The position numbers and the translations under genes were made by a program. Of a DNA stretch of 24,054 bases, positions 1 through 8,448 are shown piece after piece. The stretch's first letter is position 1; each line of letters begins with the position of its first letter. Source of the stretch: Clostridia bacterium. Its GTDB lineage: Bacteria; Bacillota_A; Clostridia; Oscillospirales; CAG-272. The stretch covers positions 1 to 24,054 of the forward strand of contig JAFYPS010000183.1 of assembly GCA_017547395.1 (NCBI GenBank). The letters run 5' to 3'. The notes beneath the pieces are model-generated. The model searched no databases, had not been told where the DNA came from, and worked only from the letters and a program-made list of their open reading frames with translations.

Positions 1-1
1 A

Positions 2-139
2 AGCACCACTCACCGTCAGCTCACCGACGAGCAGCTCCGCGATGCAGGAGTTCTCCCCGAGCTTGTCCGCCTTTCCGTCGGCATTGAAAACGTTGACGAT
101 ATAATCGCAGACGTTGCTCAAGCACTTGACAAAGCATAA
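2..139 (+). CDS. metY: O-acetylhomoserine sulfhydrylase, C-terminal fragment
   Basis: The window opens inside a gene; 45 codons and a TAA stop are visible. The residues read [17 protein letters not shown], then a segment with [18 protein letters not shown], which matches the C-terminus of the PLP-dependent Cys/Met metabolism family, in particular O-acetylhomoserine aminocarboxypropyltransferase. That enzyme makes homocysteine from O-acetylhomoserine and sulfide in the cytoplasm. The next gene, metA, starts 24 bases later and is predicted to make O-acetylhomoserine, which supports this assignment over cystathionine gamma-synthase or a lyase. The catalytic lysine and the start lie outside the window, so substrate choice rests on context and the tail only. 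Confidence 0.8.
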   Translation, partial: STTHRQLTDEQLRDAGVLPELVRLSVGIENVDDIIADVAQALDKA

Positions 140-163
140 AATAATCAAAGAGAGACGTAGAAT

Positions 164-1114
164 ATGCCAATCAAAATCCCAAACGCTCTCCCGGCAACGG
201 GAACGCTTGAGAGCGAAAACATATTTGTTATAACCGAAACACGTGCAATAACTCAGGATATCCGCCCCCTGAAAATCCTTATCCTCAACCTGATGCCGAC
301 AAAAATCACTACCGAAACACAGCTTGCAAGGCTTCTCGGTAACACTCCCCTTCAGGTTGAAATGGAACTTGTAAAAACCTCTCACATTCCGAAAAACACC
401 TCCGAGGAGCATATGCTTGCTTTCTATAAAACCTTTGACGAGGTAAAGGATAAGCGCTTTGACGGAATGATAATAACCGGTGCACCCGTCGAGAAAATGA
501 AGTTCGAAGAGGTGGAATACTGGAAAGAGCTCTGCGAAATTATGGAATGGAGCAAAACACACGTTACAAGCACGTTCCATATATGCTGGGGCGCGCAGGC
601 GGGACTTTACTATCACTACGGCATAGACAAGTATCCGCTCGGCAAAAAAATGTTCGGTGTTTTCCGCCACACGGTCGACTACAAACGTTCTATTCTTTTC
701 CGCGGATTTGACGACTCGTTTTTAGTCCCTCACTCAAGGCACACGTCTGTACGCCGCGAGGATATCGAGGCAGACAGCCGCCTGAGAATACTTGCCTCGT
801 CAGATGAGGCGGGAGTTTACGCAATAGTCGCTGACCACGGTAAGCACATTTTTATAATGGGTCACTCGGAATACGATGCCGAAACCCTCAAAAACGAGTA
901 TCTCCGCGACGTAAATATGGGACTTGACATTGACGTCCCCGTAAACTATTTTCCAAATGACAATCCCGAAAACGAGCCGCCCGTTACCTGGCGTTCCTCG
1001 GCAAATCTCCTCTACTCAAACTGGCTTAACTACTTTGTTTACCAGACAACACCGTACGATATCGAACACGTCGGCAGCGAAGGTAACGAAGGCTGCGCAA
1101 AGCACGAAGCATAA
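164..1114 (+). CDS. metA: Homoserine O-acetyltransferase (MetA family)
   Basis: A 316-residue protein, full length for the MetA/HTS family, that acylates homoserine as the first committed step to methionine. The N-terminus [11 protein letters not shown] is typical. Visible active-site elements are the nucleophile Cys141 in HICWGAQAG and the His234/Glu236 pair in GHSEYDA. The residue aligned with E. coli Gly111 is Glu110 (GAPVE); glutamate here is established to favour acetyl-CoA and glycine succinyl-CoA, so acetylation is predicted despite the common name homoserine O-succinyltransferase. It follows metY after 24 bases with a purine-rich but weak RBS (agagacg), so the two are probably co-transcribed. 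A terminator follows directly. Confidence 0.95.
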   Translation: MPIKIPNALPATGTLESENIFVITETRAITQDIRPLKILILNLMPTKITTETQLARLLGNTPLQVEMELVKTSHIPKNTSEEHMLAFYKTFDEVKDKRFDGMIITGAPVEKMKFEEVEYWKELCEIMEWSKTHVTSTFHICWGAQAGLYYHYGIDKYPLGKKMFGVFRHTVDYKRSILFRGFDDSFLVPHSRHTSVRREDIEADSRLRILASSDEAGVYAIVADHGKHIFIMGHSEYDAETLKNEYLRDVNMGLDIDVPVNYFPNDNPENEPPVTWRSSANLLYSNWLNYFVYQTTPYDIEHVGSEGNEGCAKHEA

Positions 1115-1121
1115 TAATAAA

Positions 1122-1153
1122 AAAAGCAGACGGACTTTCGTCCGTCTGCTTTT
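1122..1153. terminator. Bidirectional terminator between metA and groEL
   Basis: AAAAGCAGACGGAC, loop TTTC, GTCCGTCTGCTTTT: a perfect 14-bp stem with A-rich and T-rich flanks on opposite sides. It can end metA on the plus strand and groEL on the minus strand, whose stop codons lie on either side. Confidence 0.9.
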
Positions 1154-1161
1154 GTTTTGAT

Positions 1162-3122
<1,961 letters not shown>

Positions 3123-3127
3123 TCAAA

Positions 3128-3154
3128 TTAGCACTCCTCGGTTTCGAGTGCTAA
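3128..3154 (-). promoter_or_regulatory. CIRCE operator (HrcA binding site)
   Basis: TTAGCACTC-N9-GAGTGCTAA with both 9-base arms matching the CIRCE consensus exactly. It lies just after the predicted transcription start of groES-groEL, the usual place for HrcA repression. Confidence 0.97.
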
Positions 3155-3165
3155 TATCTAGCTCT

Positions 3166-3194
3166 ATTGTAACAACATAAGAATCAAATTGCAA
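3166..3194 (-). promoter_or_regulatory. Sigma-A promoter of groES-groEL
   Basis: On the minus strand TTGCAA, 17 bases, TACAAT. The predicted start lies about 10 bases before CIRCE, so HrcA binding would block initiation or early elongation. Confidence 0.8.
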
Positions 3195-3250
3195 TACCTT
3201 TTATGAAAATATTTCAATTTTCTCCGTTTGTTCACAAAAGTAACAAAAAA

Positions 3251-3307
3251 CACCGCCGAAATCCCGTCAAGCTCGGGCATCATTATATCCATCAGGATAT
3301 TGTACAT
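3251..3307 (-). pseudogene. Response-regulator relic (start codon joined to phospho-acceptor motif)
   Basis: Translating the minus strand from ATG 3307 gives MYNILMDIMMPELDGISAV. The tail is the receiver-domain phospho-acceptor block (LMDIMMPELDG, phosphorylated Asp first in MDIMMP). In a normal receiver it lies about 45-50 residues from the start, whereas here it follows a typical MYNIL opening directly. After about 19 codons similarity stops and the frame runs into AT-rich sequence. I infer an in-frame internal deletion plus loss of the 3' part. The RBS (GGAGG, 6 bases before ATG), promoter and direct repeats upstream are still intact. No histidine kinase is nearby. The remaining 3195-3250 holds nothing recognisable. 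Confidence 0.6.
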
Positions 3308-3330
3308 AGCTGTCCCTCCGTTGCACTCCT

Positions 3331-3389
3331 ATGATAGCAAAAAAACTATTAAAAACAAAGTGGTAAATTGTTTAAGATTGTCTTAAGAT
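3331..3389 (-). promoter_or_regulatory. Promoter and direct-repeat operator of the response-regulator relic
   Basis: On the minus strand a -35-like TTGTTT (3353-3358), 16 bases, and a -10 TATCAT (3331-3336). Upstream lies a heptamer ATCTTAA repeated at an 11-base period (plus strand TTAAGAT at 3372-3378 and 3383-3389). Direct repeats with helical-turn spacing next to the -35 are typical binding sites of OmpR/PhoB-type regulators, so this looks like an autoregulated two-component promoter. Confidence 0.5.
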
Positions 3390-3393
3390 AAAC

Positions 3394-3437
3394 AAAAACG
3401 CCTGCGGCGGGTGAATACCCAACCGCAGACGGTTTTT
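3394..3437 (-). terminator. Terminator of the DUF4417-toxin-immunity operon
   Basis: Imperfect hairpin with CTGCGG/CCGCAG and GGGT/ACCC stems and a GAAT tip, flanked by A5 and T5 runs, so it could work in both directions. It lies just after the immunity gene stop. Confidence 0.75.
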
Positions 3438-3449
3438 ATTATAGTGAGA

Positions 3450-3764
3450 CTAATTTATCTTTTTTCCATCAACAATAATTTCATCAGGAAAATTATGATA
3501 ATTAACTATGAAATACTCGTCTTCTGTGATACTCACGGGCGGCTTTCCTTTCACCTCCACTGCTTTGAACACAAATGACCAAAATTCTTCATACTCTTCG
3601 TCATTCATATCACAATCTTCTTCATCTTCTATTATGGAATCAAAAATTGCAACAATCGAATTTTCATCACTCCAATTCAGCAAAAGATCTTTACCATAGA
3701 ACTCGTCTGCTTTATTTATAAAAGTTCCTATAATTATTTCTTCATTTTCATTCCAGTAATACAT
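3450..3764 (-). CDS. Putative immunity protein for the adjacent Ntox50-like toxin
   Basis: A 104-residue, strongly acidic protein without signal peptide or membrane segment; I do not recognise the family. It has a run of acidic residues in the middle (IIEDEEDCDMNDEEYEEF). Its start lies two bases after the toxin stop, and its SD (GGAGGA) is formed by the last two glycine codons of the toxin, so translation of the pair is coupled. Small acidic proteins directly downstream of polymorphic toxin genes are usually the cognate immunity proteins; the function is inferred from position, size and charge only. Confidence 0.6.
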   Translation of the reverse strand: MYYWNENEEIIIGTFINKADEFYGKDLLLNWSDENSIVAIFDSIIEDEEDCDMNDEEYEEFWSFVFKAVEVKGKPPVSITEDEYFIVNYHNFPDEIIVDGKKIN

Positions 3765-3766
3765 CT

Positions 3767-4414
3767 TTATCCTCCAAAATACTTAGGTTGCCCGGGGACG
3801 ATATGCGTTCCGGTTTTTGAATAATGAATTGTTCCTACAGTAGTGTCATAAGTTTTTCCCGTTTTTGGATCCACATATTTGCCAATAATTCTTTTAAAAT
3901 CAACAATTTCCTTATTCGATCCTATTCTGCGTCCCGTTCCGCTATATTTATCTACAAGTTTTTGTGCTGTTTCATTAGAAATATTTAAAATGCTTTTTCC
4001 TTTCTGATAGTTATTGTGTCCTAAAATATGCTTTCCTTGTTTCCCAGCATGTATCTTTTTAGAAAACTCTGCAAATGAAGTGCTATTTTTAACCGCTTTC
4101 CCAATATCACTCGCTTTATCAGCAGCCTTAGCTACATCGCTTGCTTTATCAACCGCTTTAGCAGCATCAACAATATTATCGGCAACCTTGGCAGTTTTTA
4201 CAGTATCAGCAATTTCTCCGACAAGCGGTATTGCGCCTATCAAATCAAGTCCGGCAGATGCAAAATCTCCGCGCATTAAGTCTATCGGTATGGCAATGAC
4301 ATCTGCGATAGTATCAACTCCGGGTATTAAAGATGCTGCAGTTAGTAAATTGCTGGTTACATCCAACATCTTACCGAAAGTATTACCGAAATTTCCGCCT
4401 GCACCGCCACCCAT
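3767..4414 (-). CDS. Polymorphic toxin with Ntox50-like C-terminal domain
   Basis: 215 residues. A Gly-rich start (GGGAGGNFGNTF) is followed by a hydrophobic pre-toxin-like segment at about 24-70 (LIPGVDTIADVIAIP, then GDFASAGLDLIGAIPLVGE), an Ala/Lys/Asp repeat linker at about 84-108 (AKAVDKASDVAKAADKASD), and a basic C-terminal domain at about 118-211. That domain contains KQGKHILGHNNYQKGKS, DKYSGTG, YVDPKTGK, and IHYSKTGTHIVP near the end. The order matches my memory of polymorphic toxin type 50 (Ntox50, predicted RNase). There is no LXG, WXG, RHS or signal sequence, so an export route is not encoded here. ATG 4414 overlaps the DUF4417 stop (taATG). The region is AT-richer than its neighbours, suggesting transfer. 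Confidence 0.75.
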   Translation of the reverse strand: MGGGAGGNFGNTFGKMLDVTSNLLTAASLIPGVDTIADVIAIPIDLMRGDFASAGLDLIGAIPLVGEIADTVKTAKVADNIVDAAKAVDKASDVAKAADKASDIGKAVKNSTSFAEFSKKIHAGKQGKHILGHNNYQKGKSILNISNETAQKLVDKYSGTGRRIGSNKEIVDFKRIIGKYVDPKTGKTYDTTVGTIHYSKTGTHIVPGQPKYFGG

Positions 4415-4935
4415 TAAGCAGTCACCCGCTTTCTGGACAGTGCAAATTCGCTTTCAAAAACAATGATATTTATTCCGGCAACCCGATATTGTGTGAAAAT
4501 GCTGTCGGGTGCTGAACCGTAGACAATTATCGTTTGGGGCGCGAGCCTTTTTACGAGTTCACAAAGACCGGCTTTGAAGATTTTTTTATCTTCTCTGCTT
4601 TTCAGACATCCATGAGTTCCAACAGCAACGGTCTTATTCTTTTCTATTCCGTCAAAGCAAAACTCATATGTACGTTCATCATTAAATCGCACGTTTGGAA
4701 TAATTTCAATTCCGTTATCTTGCAACCAGAATGCAAGAGCCCGTCCGCGATATGTATTCCACATCTGCATAACCAATGGCATATTTCTGTACAAACTAAA
4801 GTCGGGTGTAATGACACCTTTGAACTTTTTCAGTTTATCAAGATATTGCTTAGGGTTACGCCAAAATCGCTCAAATTTTTCGTCATGCTCATAGAACACT
4901 ACCCAAGAAGAAAAATCCTTGCAGCCTTTTGACAT
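4414..4935 (-). CDS. DUF4417 family protein (5' end disrupted)
   Basis: A 173-residue readable part of a DUF4417 protein, a family of unknown function. Recognisable blocks are FYEHDEKFERFWRNPKQYL, GVITPDFSLYRNMPLVMQMW, PNVRFNDERTYEFCFDG, AVGTHGCLKSREDKK and IIVYGSAPDSIF. ATG 4935 has only a poor RBS. The frame continues upstream with family-like sequence (DYEGKIELPRLKTSDFVPEK) back to a TAA at 5023-5025 and beyond it to an ATG at 5064, so the original protein was probably about 216 residues and is now interrupted. Translation may restart at 4935, or the gene may be dead. It is the first gene of the toxin-immunity operon. Confidence 0.75.
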   Translation of the reverse strand: MSKGCKDFSSWVVFYEHDEKFERFWRNPKQYLDKLKKFKGVITPDFSLYRNMPLVMQMWNTYRGRALAFWLQDNGIEIIPNVRFNDERTYEFCFDGIEKNKTVAVGTHGCLKSREDKKIFKAGLCELVKRLAPQTIIVYGSAPDSIFTQYRVAGINIIVFESEFALSRKRVTA

Positions 4936-5064
4936 CGCCTTAGAAAAAGTAATTACCTTTTCAGGGACAAAGTCGCTCGTTTTGAGACGGGGAAGCTCGA
5001 TTTTTCCCTCATAGTCTGCGTTTTATACTAAAAACGCTCGAAAAACGTCTGTTGTTTTTTCCAT
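4936..5064 (-). pseudogene. Detached 5' part of the DUF4417 gene with in-frame ochre codon
   Basis: From ATG 5064 the minus strand reads MEKTTDVFRAFLV, then TAA (5023-5025), then NADYEGKIELPRLKTSDFVP and on into the 173-residue frame with no frameshift. A single GAA-to-TAA change would explain it. There is no ATG, GTG or TTG between the stop and ATG 4935. Confidence 0.55.
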
Positions 5065-5078
5065 CCGTTTCTCTTTTC

Positions 5079-5107
5079 ATATTATAATAAATATTAGAAT
5101 TTGTAAA
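5079..5107 (-). promoter_or_regulatory. Likely promoter of the DUF4417-toxin-immunity operon
   Basis: Minus strand TTTACA, 17 bases, TAATAT (an overlapping TATAAT gives 15-base spacing). It lies 15 bases before the inferred original start at 5064. Confidence 0.5.
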
Positions 5108-5217
5108 GCAAATTCTACTTTTATTATCTTTATGAAAAGCGGGTGAAATCGGCAAGTTTGTTAAATCGGGCACAAAATTCATCAATTTTTTCGTCACCAT
5201 TTAAAATTCTTTTTGTA

Positions 5218-5246
5218 TTGACAAAAACTTTCATAATCGGTATAAT
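5218..5246 (+). promoter_or_regulatory. Consensus sigma-A promoter of pflB
   Basis: TTGACA, exactly 17 bases, TATAAT: a perfect match to the housekeeping consensus. Transcription should begin near 5253, giving a leader of about 170 bases that contains the riboswitch. A promoter this strong fits control by attenuation after initiation. Confidence 0.9.
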
Positions 5247-5280
5247 TAAATTGTAAACAATACGATGACATTTTGTCATC

Positions 5281-5366
5281 CCGGCCTCTGACGGATATAG
5301 GCGTCTCGCCTTCGTGGAGATTACCACGGTGAGGTTCGGAAAACAGTTTGCCGACCGTCTGGGCAA
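5281..5366 (+). promoter_or_regulatory. ZTP riboswitch (pfl RNA motif) aptamer
   Basis: The leader of pflB shows the ZTP/ZMP aptamer layout. P1 is CCGGCC (5281-5286) with GTTCGG (5334-5339), imperfect. A GGCG lies at 5300-5303. P2 is CGTGG/CCACG (5313-5317, 5324-5328), followed by GTGAG, close to the conserved GGGGAG. The 3' domain GCCGACCGTCTGGGCA (5350-5365) matches the signature CCGNCTGGGC. CGTC (5356-5359) can form the pseudoknot with GGCG (one G-U) or with GACG (5290-5293). ZTP accumulates when 10-formyl-tetrahydrofolate is short; turning on formate production by Pfl is the known logic of this class. The 5' domain is less canonical than the 3' domain. A 7-bp hairpin (GATGACA/TGTCATC, 5264-5280) precedes the aptamer. 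Confidence 0.85.
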
Positions 5367-5406
5367 CATCTTTCATTATTTTTGAAAGGTGCTGCCTTTT
5401 TGTTTT
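5361..5406 (+). terminator. Riboswitch-controlled intrinsic terminator
   Basis: GGCAACATCTTTCA (5362-5375), loop TTATTTT, TGAAAGGTGCTGCC (5383-5396): 13 of 14 positions pair (one A-C mismatch, one T-G wobble), followed by TTTTTGTTTT. The 5' arm uses the GGGC of the aptamer signature, so ligand-bound aptamer and terminator exclude each other, the usual ON-switch arrangement for ZTP. Confidence 0.8.
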
Positions 5407-5421
5407 CACAAAAAGGCAGCA
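5390..5421 (+). promoter_or_regulatory. Perfect hairpin covering the pflB RBS
   Basis: TGCTGCCTTTTTGT, loop TTTC, ACAAAAAGGCAGCA: a perfect 14-bp stem ending one base before ATG 5423. Its 5' arm reuses the terminator 3' arm and U-tract; its 3' arm holds the only SD-like sequence (AAAAAGG) for ATG 5423. It could disrupt the terminator, mask the RBS, or stabilise the read-through mRNA. Confidence 0.65.
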
Positions 5422-5422
5422 A

Positions 5423-7663
5423 ATGGTGAACAATATGTTTGAACAATGGAACGGTTTTGTAAAAGGAAAATGGCAGGACGAGATCAACGTCCGCGATTTT
5501 ATTCAGCTTAACTATACCCCTTACACAGGTAATGAGGACTTTCTCGCGGGTCCGACTGCGCGCACAAAGCGCGTTTATTCAAAGTTTGACGCTCTCCTCA
5601 AACTTGAGCAGGAGCGTGACGGCGTTTATGAGATAGACACCGAAACTATCACGTCTTTGACTACGTACGCACCGGGATACCTTGATAAAGACGAAGAAAT
5701 AATTGTCGGCATTCAGACCGACGTACCCTTAAAGCGTGGTGTAAACCCCTTTGGCGGTATCAATATGACGAGAAAAGCCTGCAAGGCATACGGCTACACA
5801 CTCTCCGACAAGGTTGAACAGGAATTTGAATACAAGACTACGCACAACGACGGCGTTTTCCGCGTTTATAACGAGGCTATCCGTGCTGCCCGCCATTCAG
5901 GCATTATCACAGGTCTTCCGGATGCCTACGGCCGCGGAAGAATCATCGGTGACTACCGCAGAGTTGCGCTCTACGGTGTTGACCGCCTTATTGAAGAGAA
6001 GAAAAAGGATAAAAAAGAAATTTCAAGCGGCGTAATCAGCGAAGAGGATATCCGTCTTCTTGAAGAGCTTTACCGCCAGATAGACTTCCTTGAAAAACTC
6101 AAGGAAATGGCAAATATGTACGGCTATGACATCTCTTCTCCCGCCAAGGACTCGCGCGAGGCCGTTCAGTGGCTGTACTTTGGATACCTCGGCGCAATCA
6201 AGGAGCAGAACGGTGCCGCAATGAGCCTTGGCCGCACGTCTACGTTCCTCGACATCTACTTTGAGCGCGACCTTAAAAACGGAATTTACACAGAGAGCGA
6301 AATTCAGGAGATAATCGACGACTTTGTTATGAAGCTCCGTATGGCGCGCCATCTGCGTACTCCCGAATACAACGAGCTTTTCGCGGGCGACCCTATGTGG
6401 ATAACCGAGGCTATCGGCGGTATGGGTGAGGACGGACGTACACTTGTTACAAAGTCTTCTTTCCGTATTCTCAATACGCTTTATAACCTCTGCCCCTCGG
6501 CAGAGCCTAACCTCACGGTTCTCTGGTCAAAGGATCTTCCAAAAGCTTTCAAACGTTTTGCTGCAAAGGTTTCCTGCGACACCGACTCTATCCAGTACGA
6601 AAACGATGACGTAATGCGCCCCGTCTACGGCGACGACTATGCAATCGCTTGCTGTGTATCCGCTATGCGTGTAGGCAAGGATATGCAGTTCTTTGGCGCA
6701 CGTGCAAACCTTGTAAAACTTCTCCTCCTCAGCCTTAACGGAGGCAGAGATGAAAAGAGCGGCGCTCAAGTTGCTCCCGTAGGTAACAAGTTCGAGGGCG
6801 AGTACCTCGACTATGACACCGTAGTAGACCTTATGAACGAATATCGCCCGTGGCTTTGCGAAACTTACGTGAATGCAATGAACATCATTCACTATATGCA
6901 CGACAAGTATGCATACGAAAAGCTCCAGATGGCTCTCCACGATAGCCGCGTACACAGATATATGGCGTTCGGTGCGGCAGGTCTTTCGGTTCTTGCCGAC
7001 TCGCTTTCAGCAATCAAGTATGCAAAGGTAAAGGTCATCCGAGACGAAACAGGTCTTATCACCGATTTTGTTACCGAAGGTGATTTCCCGAAATACGGAA
7101 ACGACGATGACCAAGCCGACGATATCGCAAAAGAACAGGTAGAACTCTTCTTTAGCGAACTTAAAAAGATCCCCGCATACAGAAATGCAGAGCATACGCT
7201 CTCCATTCTCACCATTACCTCCAACGTAGTTTACGGTAAAAAGACCGGCAATACTCCCGACGGCAGGCGCGCGGGCGAGCCGTTTGCCCCCGGTGCAAAC
7301 CCGATGCATGGCAGAGATGAAAACGGTGCGCTTGCATCGCTCAACTCTGTTGCAAAGCTTTCGTATGCGGTTTGCAAGGACGGTATTTCCAACACCTTCT
7401 GCATAGTGCCAAAGGCACTTGGCGCAGACGAAGAAACAAGATACGTAAATCTTGCTAACATTATCGACGGATATTTTGCGCAGAAGGCTCAGCACATAAA
7501 CGTAAACGTATTCAACCGTGAAATGCTTCTTGATGCGCAGGAGCATCCCGAAAAATATCCGAACCTCACTATCCGCGTGTCAGGATATGCGGTAAACTTC
7601 CATAAGCTTTCCAAGGAGCAACAAACGGAGGTTATCGCACGCACCTTCCACGGCTGTATGTAA
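5423..7663 (+). CDS. pflB: Formate C-acetyltransferase (pyruvate formate-lyase)
   Basis: Glycyl-radical enzyme converting pyruvate and CoA to acetyl-CoA and formate in anaerobic metabolism. 746 residues from ATG 5423 or 742 from ATG 5435, normal for the family. The start [20 protein letters not shown] aligns with known Pfl starts. The catalytic cysteine pair is in [14 protein letters not shown] (about Cys410-Cys411), and the glycyl-radical site is in [10 protein letters not shown] (about Gly721), 25 residues from the C-terminus. An open frame continues upstream to TTG 5348, but that lies within the riboswitch and is rejected. ATG 5423 has AAAAGG at good spacing inside a hairpin; ATG 5435 has no clear SD. 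It is preceded by a ZTP riboswitch and followed after one base by its activase gene. Confidence 0.97.
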   Translation: MVNNMFEQWNGFVKGKWQDEINVRDFIQLNYTPYTGNEDFLAGPTARTKRVYSKFDALLKLEQERDGVYEIDTETITSLTTYAPGYLDKDEEIIVGIQTDVPLKRGVNPFGGINMTRKACKAYGYTLSDKVEQEFEYKTTHNDGVFRVYNEAIRAARHSGIITGLPDAYGRGRIIGDYRRVALYGVDRLIEEKKKDKKEISSGVISEEDIRLLEELYRQIDFLEKLKEMANMYGYDISSPAKDSREAVQWLYFGYLGAIKEQNGAAMSLGRTSTFLDIYFERDLKNGIYTESEIQEIIDDFVMKLRMARHLRTPEYNELFAGDPMWITEAIGGMGEDGRTLVTKSSFRILNTLYNLCPSAEPNLTVLWSKDLPKAFKRFAAKVSCDTDSIQYENDDVMRPVYGDDYAIACCVSAMRVGKDMQFFGARANLVKLLLLSLNGGRDEKSGAQVAPVGNKFEGEYLDYDTVVDLMNEYRPWLCETYVNAMNIIHYMHDKYAYEKLQMALHDSRVHRYMAFGAAGLSVLADSLSAIKYAKVKVIRDETGLITDFVTEGDFPKYGNDDDQADDIAKEQVELFFSELKKIPAYRNAEHTLSILTITSNVVYGKKTGNTPDGRRAGEPFAPGANPMHGRDENGALASLNSVAKLSYAVCKDGISNTFCIVPKALGADEETRYVNLANIIDGYFAQKAQHINVNVFNREMLLDAQEHPEKYPNLTIRVSGYAVNFHKLSKEQQTEVIARTFHGCM

Positions 7664-7664
7664 T

Positions 7665-8369
7665 ATGGTCAAAGGTAGAATTCACTCGTTTCAGAGTCTC
7701 GGAGCAGTGGACGGTCCGGGACTCAGATACGTGATTTTTATGCAAGGCTGCCCCTATTCCTGCCCGTATTGCCACAATCCGGACACGAAAAGTTTTAGCG
7801 GTGGCAATGAATATTCCGCTAATGAAATAGTAGAAAAAGTGCTTCGCTACAAAACCTATTTCGGCGAAAATGGAGGCGTTACTCTTTCGGGCGGCGAACC
7901 GCTTATGCAATGCGAATTTGCGGCAGAGCTTTTTGAAAAGTTTCATGCGTGCGGTGTTAACACCGCGCTTGATACCGCGGGCGTAAAGCCGGATGAGCAT
8001 GTAAAAAAGGTGCTTTTACATACCGACACCGTCCTCTGCGACATTAAATATCCTGACAGTGAAGGATATAAAAAGTACTTCTCTGCCTCGCTCGAGTCAA
8101 CCGTTGAATTTCTCAAAACGTGTGACGAAATGGGAAAAAGCGTAACTGTGCGACACGTAATTGTTCCTGATTTCACAGACAGTGAAGAAAGTGTTAAAAA
8201 AATTGCAGAGATAGCAAAAACTTTCGGATGTACCGAAAAAATCGAGCTTTTACCGTTCCACAAAATGTGTGCCGATAAATATGACAGGCTTGGGATCCCG
8301 TTTCCGCTTGCCGATACCCCCGAATGTGCCCCGGCAACAATCGACCGCCTTCGACACATAATAGCATAA
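7665..8369 (+). CDS. pflA: Pyruvate formate-lyase activating enzyme
   Basis: A 234-residue radical-SAM enzyme that abstracts hydrogen from the Pfl glycine to make the glycyl radical. It begins with the family signature GRIHSFQSLGAVDGPGLRYV. The CX3CX2C cluster motif is C29-P-Y-S-C33-P-Y-C36, the SAM-binding GGEP is at 76-79, and VRHVIVPDFTD lies in the C-terminal half. Length matches single-domain PflA (about 245), without an extra ferredoxin domain, which fits a true PflB activase. Its ATG begins one base after the pflB stop with no clear SD, so translational coupling is likely. Confidence 0.96.
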   Translation: MVKGRIHSFQSLGAVDGPGLRYVIFMQGCPYSCPYCHNPDTKSFSGGNEYSANEIVEKVLRYKTYFGENGGVTLSGGEPLMQCEFAAELFEKFHACGVNTALDTAGVKPDEHVKKVLLHTDTVLCDIKYPDSEGYKKYFSASLESTVEFLKTCDEMGKSVTVRHVIVPDFTDSEESVKKIAEIAKTFGCTEKIELLPFHKMCADKYDRLGIPFPLADTPECAPATIDRLRHIIA

Positions 8370-8385
8370 TAATACAAAAACACTC

Positions 8386-8414
8386 TTGCACTAATTTTAT
8401 TAATGTGCTAAAAT
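8386..8414 (+). promoter_or_regulatory. Promoter of the formate channel gene
   Basis: TTGCAC, 17 bases, TAAAAT, located after pflA and 34 bases before the next start codon. The channel gene can therefore be expressed independently of the ZTP switch. Confidence 0.65.
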
Positions 8415-8448
8415 AATATATGCAATAAACGAAAGGGAAAGGATAATT

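Noticed and set aside
3394..3437. CRISPR-like or mobile-element repeat at the GC-rich hairpin
   Set aside because: It is a single imperfect hairpin with A and T flanks, fully explained as a terminator of the neighbouring operon.
5130..5234. Minus-strand 34-residue ORF beginning MKVFVNTKRILNGDEK upstream of the DUF4417 operon
   Set aside because: It has no SD, its start overlaps the pflB promoter on the other strand, and no family is recognised.
5348..5422. Upstream extension of pflB from TTG 5348
   Set aside because: It lies across the ZTP aptamer and terminator and has no RBS; the protein family begins at MFEQWNGF.
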